64,000 nt of DNA, from positions 1-64,000 of IMG/VR virus record IMGVR_UViG_3300044710_000107; one strand, given 5' to 3'. Positions 55,870 to 64,000 of the stretch are shown piece after piece (the first letter of the stretch is position 1; each line of letters opens with the position of its first letter). A model generated the notes under the pieces. That model worked only from the letters and a program-made list of their open reading frames with translations. It made no database searches and was not told the origin of the DNA. Source of the stretch: a virus. The position numbers and the translations under genes are program-made.

Positions 55870-56661
55870 CTATTCCGGCGCCTTCAGTGCTGGCGGCGGC
55901 CGCGCCGCCTGCATCAGCGGCTCAGGGCGCTTCCAAGTATTTGGGTCGGCCAGAATTTGCTCCCAAACCACCGGATGCTTTTTCTCGAAGTCTGGCCAAC
56001 GGTCGCCGCGCACGAAAACGCCAGCTCTCGGCCGCAGCCATCCCGTTCCGCCACCAGCGATCCACCGTCGTATGTCGACGCGCTGCCGCGTGAAATCGCT
56101 CCGGGTGACGAAGCCGGTGGTGTGCAGCAGCGCCGCGATGCGAAGGGCGCCAATTTTCCAATGCGTCAACTGCGCCGGAGCCGACGCCCCGGCGCGAACG
56201 TCGGGCACGTAGTCGGGCAGGTTGTATCGCCGCACCGGAACCAATTCATGCCAATCATCGCCCGGAGCAAAAAGCCGCCGGTCCTCATTTGGCAACGGAG
56301 GCCAGAACGTTGGCCATGCTGCGTATTTCGGTGCCGCGCCGCGAAACATGACTACGGTTATCGAGCAATGCGGCGCCAGCGCGGCGAGTTCACCAGCTTC
56401 AAATTCCGGCACAAGCGCGGCTCGGTAATCCGGCCCTTCGCGATCGGTGACCCATCGATCCTCGGCGGCTTGGATGAGAACCTTGGCGTTGAGCTTCAGT
56501 TTCGCCTGAACGCCGACTTGGCATCCATCCGCGTTCCGCACCAGCAAGATATCCCAACCCCAGGTCTCCGGATACGCGGTCCACTCCTTTGGGACCGCGG
56601 CGATGAACGCGGCGCAGAGTTCCGTCTCCGTCTTAAACGGCGCCTCTTTCTTCTTCCTCAT
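55870..56661 (-). CDS. PD-(D/E)XK nuclease-like protein
   Basis: 263 aa. The N-terminal half has ETELCAAFIAAVPKEWTAYP, then WGWDILLVRNADGCQVGVQA ending AKLKLNAKVLIQA. That is an acid helix, a D-I-L-L-V strand and a Q-A-K strand like the catalytic E...D...(E/Q)xK of PD-(D/E)XK nucleases. The C-terminal half (ALRIAALLHTTGFVTRSDFT) looks like a winged-helix region. It overlaps the glycosyltransferase gene by ATGA. A nuclease inside a tail operon is unusual. Confidence 0.6.
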   Translation of the reverse strand: MRKKKEAPFKTETELCAAFIAAVPKEWTAYPETWGWDILLVRNADGCQVGVQAKLKLNAKVLIQAAEDRWVTDREGPDYRAALVPEFEAGELAALAPHCSITVVMFRGAAPKYAAWPTFWPPLPNEDRRLFAPGDDWHELVPVRRYNLPDYVPDVRAGASAPAQLTHWKIGALRIAALLHTTGFVTRSDFTRQRVDIRRWIAGGGTGWLRPRAGVFVRGDRWPDFEKKHPVVWEQILADPNTWKRPEPLMQAARPPPALKAPE

Positions 56662-57854
56662 TCCGCAGCATTGCGCACCGCCAACGACCCGTCAAGCCGC
56701 TGCGGATACCGCCGCGTCAGCCAGTCGAGGTCGGTGCGGTCCGGGTGCGGCTCGTACCAGCCGGCCCCGGCATACACGTCCATCACGTCGCGGAAGTAGC
56801 GGTCGTACATCAGCGACACCCGCTCCATCGAATAGTTCGCCTCGGCCCACTGGCGGCAGGCCTCGGGTCTGATGCGGTCGATGTTCCGCGCTGCCCAGAG
56901 CATGTCGGCAAATGTCCGACAGCGGAAGCCGGTCAGCCCATGCAAGTTCGTTTCGGGGAAAACTCCCCAATCCGAGGTGATGATCGGCGTCCCCGACAGC
57001 ATTGCCTCGATCTGCACGCCGCCGAACGGCTCGTTGAACTGGCTCAGGACAAAAACGCCCTTGGCATCGGCCATCAGCCGGCGCCGCATCTCGACATCAG
57101 CATAGCCCACGAATTCGACGTTGCCTGGAACCGGCGGCTGCCCATTCCCGCCATAGCCGGCGTCGGAAAGGCTGCCCTGGCCCGCCACGATGAGCCGAAA
57201 TCCGAGCTTCTCGGCCAATTGCATTACGATATGTAGACCCTTTCCCGTCCCGAGCCTCCCGACGAACAGGAAGTAGTCCTTCTTCACCAGCTGGTAATCG
57301 AATTGGCTCACGTCGAAAAAGTTCGGAATGCACACGTCATAATTGCTGCTGTGCCCGGCCTCGCCTACGGCGGTCAGACCTTGATAGGCTGAAAGGAGGG
57401 CGTAACTTTCAAAGACCTTCCAGCGGGCGAAATATCCTCCTGCGTAGCCGCAGCCCGGCTCAACCGAAATCAGGTCGGGATGCGCGTCGCACACCGGCTT
57501 GTTGCCCGCCCCCCAGGTCGCAAGGATGAAGTCCAGCGGCTCCTTGCGTTTCCAGATTTCCCCGATCGCGTTGCGGAAATAGGTCCGGTAGCAACTGTCC
57601 TCGACATTGAACTTGAACGTCTCACGGCGAAAATCGAAGCCTGGATAGGCGGCGTCCAGATCGCGCTGCGTCGTCACGGCGACCAACTCGTCCGCATCGA
57701 CCGCGGAACGCTCGTGACCATAGAAAAAGACGGTGTGGCCGAGCGACTTCAGCATGGTCGTCAGCTTGCGGGCCTTCTGCGTGTAGGCGCAGGCCATGTA
57801 GTCGTCATTTGCGATCGTGTGCGGCGGGGTCAGCATGTGAAAGCGAAATGCCAT
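56658..57854 (-). CDS. GT4-type glycosyltransferase
   Basis: 398 aa of the GT-B fold. The donor-binding motif SQFNEPFGGVQIEAMLSGTP (about 262-281) carries the E-x(7)-E pattern of GT4 enzymes; DYFLFVGRLGTGKGLHIVM (about 192-210) is the usual G-R-L-x-x-x-K-G start of the C-terminal domain. The N-terminal part (HTIANDDYMACAYTQKARKL) is the acceptor side. It probably glycosylates a fibre, capsid or host glycan; position next to Gly-rich fibre genes favours virion or fibre modification. The ATG at 57854 is 13 bp from the upstream fibre gene. Confidence 0.85.
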   Translation of the reverse strand: MAFRFHMLTPPHTIANDDYMACAYTQKARKLTTMLKSLGHTVFFYGHERSAVDADELVAVTTQRDLDAAYPGFDFRRETFKFNVEDSCYRTYFRNAIGEIWKRKEPLDFILATWGAGNKPVCDAHPDLISVEPGCGYAGGYFARWKVFESYALLSAYQGLTAVGEAGHSSNYDVCIPNFFDVSQFDYQLVKKDYFLFVGRLGTGKGLHIVMQLAEKLGFRLIVAGQGSLSDAGYGGNGQPPVPGNVEFVGYADVEMRRRLMADAKGVFVLSQFNEPFGGVQIEAMLSGTPIITSDWGVFPETNLHGLTGFRCRTFADMLWAARNIDRIRPEACRQWAEANYSMERVSLMYDRYFRDVMDVYAGAGWYEPHPDRTDLDWLTRRYPQRLDGSLAVRNAAE

Positions 57855-57867
57855 CTCGACTATCCAA

Positions 57868-58758
57868 TCAGATCGATATGATTATCGCAACGCCATTGCC
57901 ACCAGGGCCGCCGGCACCGCCGGTCGCACCGGCACCGCCTCCTCCACCGCCGCAGCAAAGACCGCCGCGGCCGCCGGTTCCGGCAATTCCGACGTTATTG
58001 GAGCCGCCCCCGGTGCCGCCTGTAAACTCAAAGCGTCCAGGAAACTGAATTCCGTTCATGCCGGAGTTGTTGCTCGTGCCGCCGGAGCCGCCAGGGATCG
58101 TCGGAAAGTACGCCGCCGCTAGCGTGGTCATCGCACCGCCATTGAAGTTCGTTGTCGTGCAGCCAGCCCCGCCGGAGCCGCCGCCGAACACGAAAAAGTC
58201 GCCCACAGTCGCCGTGATCGCCGTACCATTCGCGCCAGTCTGCGCCCCGCCAGCCTGGCCCGCCTGCCCGGCGTAGGAGAAGAATGATCCAAGATGCCCA
58301 ATGTTGCCGACGAGGCCTGCCCCCGTCGCCGAGGTTGCTGCGCCGCCCGAGGAGCCAGAGCCGTTATTGCCAGCGCCACCGCCGCTGGCGCCGATGATGT
58401 AGAGGCCGTTCGTGTTATTCGGGACCACCGAGATGACGCTGGATTGACCGGCACCGGAATTGCCGCCCCCGATCCCGACAAGCACGTAGAGCTCTTCGGG
58501 CAGAATAAAAGCCGGGCCAGACCAGATTGATCCAGAGCCGGCCGCGCCGCCGCCGCCCCCGCCGCCGGCATTGCCGGCCGCACGGGTGAAGCCGCTGCCG
58601 CCGTTGCCGCCGCCGCCCCCTAGGATCATGTGGACGAGCGTGCAGCCCTTCGGCTTTCTCCACCGCTGCCAGAAGTTCGCGGAACCGCCGGCGTTCGCAT
58701 TGAAAAACTGGACATCGCCGATGCCCTGATCCGGCCACGCGAACTGATCGAACAGCAT
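57868..58758 (-). CDS. Polyglycine fibre/adhesin candidate
   Basis: 296 aa, very Gly/Asn/Ser-rich, with many runs (GGGGGNGGSGF, NAGGGGGGGAAGSG, GGTGGGSNNVGIAGTGG). The N-terminal 45 residues (MLFDQFAWPDQGIGDVQFFN) are ordered. This composition resembles the tip adhesins with polyglycine sheets in some T-even-like phages. Probably the receptor-binding tip. It overlaps the gene upstream by TGATG. Confidence 0.6.
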   Translation of the reverse strand: MLFDQFAWPDQGIGDVQFFNANAGGSANFWQRWRKPKGCTLVHMILGGGGGNGGSGFTRAAGNAGGGGGGGAAGSGSIWSGPAFILPEELYVLVGIGGGNSGAGQSSVISVVPNNTNGLYIIGASGGGAGNNGSGSSGGAATSATGAGLVGNIGHLGSFFSYAGQAGQAGGAQTGANGTAITATVGDFFVFGGGSGGAGCTTTNFNGGAMTTLAAAYFPTIPGGSGGTSNNSGMNGIQFPGRFEFTGGTGGGSNNVGIAGTGGRGGLCCGGGGGGAGATGGAGGPGGNGVAIIISI

Positions 58759-59225
58759 CAGTAGTCGCCGCCGGTCACGGTCACCGCCCAGCCGGTTCCG
58801 GCGCTGCCGGTCGACGTCTCGAACGAAACGCAGATGCCGTACTTCGCTGGCAATGTCTCGTTGATCGGGATGATCGGATTTGAGCCTTGCAGCGTCAGGC
58901 TAGTCGTCGTCTGCGGAAGCGAGACTTCGGCGAGCGCGGCCATCGTCGTTGCCGTGTTCGTCGTGCCTCCCGAGAAGCTGGTGCAATCCGCGAGGCAGGC
59001 CCAGAGGCGTGCCTTGGTCGCGGCTGGGCTGCCTACGGGAACGAAGCGCACGGCCCTGACATAGCTTCCCGCGTTCGACCCGGCGAGGAAGCACAGGTAC
59101 ATGTTTGCGCCGGTGCCGTCCTCGGCGGTGTTAGCGCTCGGCCCGACGATCGTGCCGGAACTGTGCGCCTGCGCGCTGTCGATGCGGGGTGCTCCCGTGT
59201 AGATCGGCTGGACATTGGCGGTCAT
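58758..59225 (-). CDS. Tail/fibre-associated protein, 155 aa
   Basis: A beta-rich domain (MYLCFLAGSNAGSYVRAVRF, SLPQTTTSLTLQGSNPIIPI, KYGICVSFETSTGSAGTGWA) that resembles small phage structural domains in tail clusters. It lies between the polyglycine and collagen-like genes. Family not certain. Confidence 0.55.
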   Translation of the reverse strand: MTANVQPIYTGAPRIDSAQAHSSGTIVGPSANTAEDGTGANMYLCFLAGSNAGSYVRAVRFVPVGSPAATKARLWACLADCTSFSGGTTNTATTMAALAEVSLPQTTTSLTLQGSNPIIPINETLPAKYGICVSFETSTGSAGTGWAVTVTGGDY

Positions 59226-59234
59226 CGGTCGATC

Positions 59235-61131
<1,897 letters not shown>

Positions 61132-61135
<4 letters not shown>

Positions 61136-62700
61136 GAGAAGAGCCTCGCCGGGCCGACATCGGAATGTTGCAGGTTCCGGCCGCAGATGTAATTTCCGCC
61201 CAGCACGTTCGACTCGACGTGCAGCCGCATCAACCGAGAGGCCATCGTTGGTGTGAAGCTCGCGAATTGCTCCTGCGGAACGCCCGGAACCTGTGGGATG
61301 ACGATGGCCGGTCCGGAAATCTCCGGCGAACGCGCGTTTGCGGCCCCAACCAACCACGCCGACAGGTCGCCGACTTGCTCGAGGTCTGGCTCGAACTGGT
61401 GAAACGAAACACCCTCGTTCGCCGGGGGCGTCTGTTTCGGGCCGCCGAACCAGCCCGTCTCGAAGAAGCTGCGCACCGGGGTCGACGCGGTGCCGACCAC
61501 CTCATCAAGGCCGGTCTCGTGCTGCCACAGCGAATAGCCGTGCGCGCCCGGAACTGAACCGGCCATCACCGGGAACTTTACGCCTTGGGCGAAATAACCG
61601 GCGCTGCGGCCGCCGTTCGGCAGCGGCGTGTCGTACCAACAGTTTTCGCGCACGTTGAAGATGATGGCGTAGTTCGGGACCGTGCTGCCGAACATGCAGG
61701 CGCACCACCAGATCTCCCCGTAGCGCGGCACCTTGAAAGCGAAGGTCTGCGACTCGTACCCCGGCGTCAGGTTATCGAAAAACCAGTCCTGGTTCTGGCT
61801 ATTCGGCACCTCGACGGCGGTGCCGTTGAACACCAGGAAGCGGTCAACCGCCGCCCAGAAATAGAGCGTGTCGTACTCGATCACCGAGGCGGTGGAGAGG
61901 ATCGAGGCCGATGGCGAGATCGTGTTGAAGGCCCAAGCCGGCGCGCCGCCGATGAAGGTCGCGGTGATCACTTCGGAGAGCGACCAGAACACGGCGGCCG
62001 GGCTTTGTGCACCACCGCCGCGCAGCGGCATGCCGGCGATGATCTTCTGCGCCGAAATCCTGGCGTTGCCGGCGCCGGTCGATCCTTGCGAGACGCCGAG
62101 GTAGAGCGGAAGGTTCGGCGCGCTCCACTGCACGAAGCCGTCGATGTCAAAGCCGAACACGAACGGCGGCACAGCCACGACGCCACCAGCGAGGGTCGGC
62201 TGCACCCAGGTGCCGCTCGGCGGATTCGGGTTGCTGAAGGGCGCCAGGGGCGTGGCAAGATCGATCTGGCCGATGTAGGGCGTGTTCTTCTGCTGGCTGG
62301 CCAGAAACTCCTGATTGGGCACCGCCAAGGCGATGAGCTGCACGACATTGCTGGTGGTGTCGAAGATGGCATCGATCGTCCAGCCGATATTGACGCCGGC
62401 CGGGAACGCAACCGGCGTCCGGTCCAGGATGCTGATCAGGTTTCCCTGGGTGTCCGTGATGAGCTGCTGGATGCCGTTTTGCGTGCCGACGTGGATGATG
62501 ACCTCGTCGCCGCGGTAAAACATATGGACGCGGCGCGGGATGCCATTGAGCGAGCCGGTGATCTGCCGGTAGCCCGGCATCTTACGCGGCCGCCCGAGGC
62601 GCCACCTTGTCCAAAGTGCATCCAGGTAGCGGTTGGCGTCGAGCTTCGTGCCGTCGCGCTGGGTGCCTGGTTGGAAGTCGAGGAGGGACGGCTGCCCCAT
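61132..62700 (-). CDS. Tail hub / nozzle-like protein
   Basis: 522 aa. The middle resembles podoviral tail proteins with a propeller-like core: ASVIEYDTLYFWAAVDRFLV, FNGTAVEVPNSQNQDWFFDN, YESQTFAFKVPRYGEIWWCA, YAIIFNVRENCWYDTPLPNG. Start MGQPSLLDFQPGTQRDGTKL with an Arg-rich strand. These segments are typical of the tail stabilisation/nozzle ring under the portal in short-tailed phages. It overlaps the 83-aa gene by GTGA. Confidence 0.7.
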
Positions 62701-62703
62701 GCG

Positions 62704-64000
62704 TCAGTGCCCGAGCGCCAGATAATTGAAGGTCAGCGACTCCGACGCATCGCCGTAGACCGGGACGCCAGCGGCCGCCAGCGCACCAAGGGCTAGTGGA
62801 TGCACCGAGATCGTCCCCGACGCGCCGGTGATCGTAAGCTGCACGTTCAGGCAGGCGGTAGCGAATGGGCTGGCGAAAGAAATCGTGCCGACGCCGCTAA
62901 CCGTCGCGCCAGTCCCCCATTGCTCTACGAGGCCGCCGGGAAGATCTTGGCTGCCGACGACAGTGAGAGTGTTCGCGAACTGCGAGAAATTGACGGCCTC
63001 GTTGCCGGTCGTGCCAGGCAAGGAGACCAGCAGGGATCCGGTTATCGTCGAGTTGCCGGTGACGTCGAGGCCGCCGGCGACCGCAAGTCCGCCGTTGATC
63101 GCGCCGCCACCTGAAACGCCCAGGCCGCCGGCATCGATCATCACGCCGCCCGCAGTCACCACGAAGCCGCCGGCCGTTATCGTCGCGCCGCCAGCGGTCA
63201 CGGTCAGGCCGCCGCTCTCGATGGTGAGCGCCCCCGTCAGCGTACCGCCGCCGATCGGCAGGCTGAGGAACAGCAGCCACCATGCGCCATTCGCATCAGT
63301 GAAGACGAACGCGGACGATCCTTCCGGGATGGTGAAGTCGGCGGCCGCGGAACCGCCCTGGATGGCATCGCTGGCCTGTGGCGACAGGATGACGTCGCCA
63401 CCTTCGGCGAACACGAGGAACGAGAACCGGTTCGTCAGGCTGGTGGTGAGCGGCAGCGTGAGCGTCAGGCCAGCAGTGCACACGAATGCCGTGTTGGTCG
63501 ATGACGGCGCGAGCGTTTGGTCGGTGCTGATCGTCGATTCGGCGATATTGACGCCGGACAATCCGAGGAGCGCCACCACAGCCGTGGTCGTCGGCGCGGT
63601 GAAGATCGATATGCCGACGCTGGTGCCGCCGAGATTGGTCAGCGCGCCGTTCGCGTTGTTGGCACCCGTGCCGCCGGCGAAGATCGGCAGCACGCCAAGC
63701 TGCGCGCCGACGGTAATGAAGCCATCGCCGGTGCAGAAGATAAAGCCGCTGAGAAGCGGGAGCACCTGAAGCGATGACGCGCCATTGATCTCGTCGGACC
63801 CAGAGCACGTGAAAGTCACCGGTCCGGTCCCATCGTTGCGGAATGCGCAGACCCAGCCATCTCCGAGCGTCGCCGAGGCGCCAAGCTGGAGCGTGCCGGT
63901 GGCGCCAGTCCAGTCCAGCACGGTCGAGCGCGCCGAGGCGCCGACGGTACCGGTGCTGCTGACCTCCGTGACAGGCCAGTTGATCTGCAACTGGCTGCCG
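62704..64000 (-). CDS. Tail fibre with gp53-like C-terminus, 5' end outside window
   Basis: At least 428 aa; the frame stays open to the window edge, where only a TTG (63990) is available, so the true start is probably beyond. N-terminal part: beta repeats with ILPIFAGGTGANNANGALTN, a motif common in tail fibres. A middle with GGLTVTAGGATITAGGFVVT repeats. The end GSQDLPGGLVEQWGTGATVS, then ISFASPFATACLNVQLTITG matches the gp53-like fibre tip domain. Likely a host-recognition fibre. Confidence 0.72.
   Translation of the reverse strand, partial: GSQLQINWPVTEVSSTGTVGASARSTVLDWTGATGTLQLGASATLGDGWVCAFRNDGTGPVTFTCSGSDEINGASSLQVLPLLSGFIFCTGDGFITVGAQLGVLPIFAGGTGANNANGALTNLGGTSVGISIFTAPTTTAVVALLGLSGVNIAESTISTDQTLAPSSTNTAFVCTAGLTLTLPLTTSLTNRFSFLVFAEGGDVILSPQASDAIQGGSAAADFTIPEGSSAFVFTDANGAWWLLFLSLPIGGGTLTGALTIESGGLTVTAGGATITAGGFVVTAGGVMIDAGGLGVSGGGAINGGLAVAGGLDVTGNSTITGSLLVSLPGTTGNEAVNFSQFANTLTVVGSQDLPGGLVEQWGTGATVSGVGTISFASPFATACLNVQLTITGASGTISVHPLALGALAAAGVPVYGDASESLTFNYLALGH

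Overview
The window is a stretch of a tailed-phage genome (or prophage) with a short-tail, podovirus-like virion. It holds a portal gene, a tail-hub/nozzle-like gene, several fibre genes, Gly/Ala-rich internal virion proteins and a giant multi-domain virion protein. I see no tape measure, sheath, major tail protein or baseplate gene. Base composition is strongly GC-rich, and genes are packed with ATGA/GTGA/TGATG stop-start overlaps. The small-protein families (GapR-like, RMF-like, DUF1376, DUF3268, DUF5681, Gp88) suggest a GC-rich proteobacterial host, most likely an alphaproteobacterium; the host is inference only. No integrase, DNA polymerase, RNA polymerase, large terminase or major capsid gene is visible, so the genome extends beyond the window. 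The gene at the right edge is cut.

Layout. (1) 24-2630: portal (+). (2) 2642-7714: leftward operon of small, mostly unknown genes with a MarR-type regulator, three candidate promoters and several palindromes. (3) 7715-9924: HNH nuclease (+), and leftward genes including a DUF5681 terminase-small-subunit-like protein preceded by direct repeats. (4) 9925-13639: rightward chain of fifteen tiny overlapping genes, including an HTH protein. (5) 13579-25015: leftward DNA-metabolism operon: XRE repressor, GapR/RMF-like fusion, RuvC-like resolvase, two methyltransferases, a PD-(D/E)XK nuclease, Gp88, a repeat DNA-binding protein, a DUF1376 replication protein and a T7 gp4-type primase-helicase. A 23-codon micro-gene lies inside the chain. 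An HNH gene with its own strong promoter interrupts the operon next to a tRNA-like sequence. (6) 25024-25099: divergent control region with a tandem 12-bp operator-like repeat. (7) 25100-34212: rightward recombination operon: DnaQ-like exonuclease, RecT with a very long C-terminal extension, HAD phosphatase, HerA-like ATPase, and zinc-ribbon proteins. (8) 34254-40276: leftward lysis and accessory block: lipase, lipoprotein, GH24 lysozyme, small membrane proteins, minor structural proteins, with an oppositely oriented HNH/NUMOD4 gene inserted. (9) 40365-64000: leftward virion operon: a 34-aa membrane micro-gene, a 3,109-aa polyvalent protein, internal virion proteins, a GIY-YIG endonuclease, GNAT, PD-(D/E)XK-like protein, glycosyltransferase, polyglycine and collagen-like fibre proteins, tail hub and tail fibre.

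How it works together (inference). The switch at 25.0 kb would choose between the leftward replication operon and the rightward recombination operon. Primase-helicase, DUF1376 protein, RecT, the exonuclease, HerA and RuvC together form a replication/recombination set. Late leftward transcription makes lysis and virion proteins. The giant protein carries ParB/DdrB-like, JAB/JAMM-like, ADP-ribosyltransferase-like and HExxH peptidase-like segments and is the best candidate for an effector cargo ejected with the DNA. At least five homing-type or stand-alone nucleases point to heavy colonisation by mobile endonucleases.
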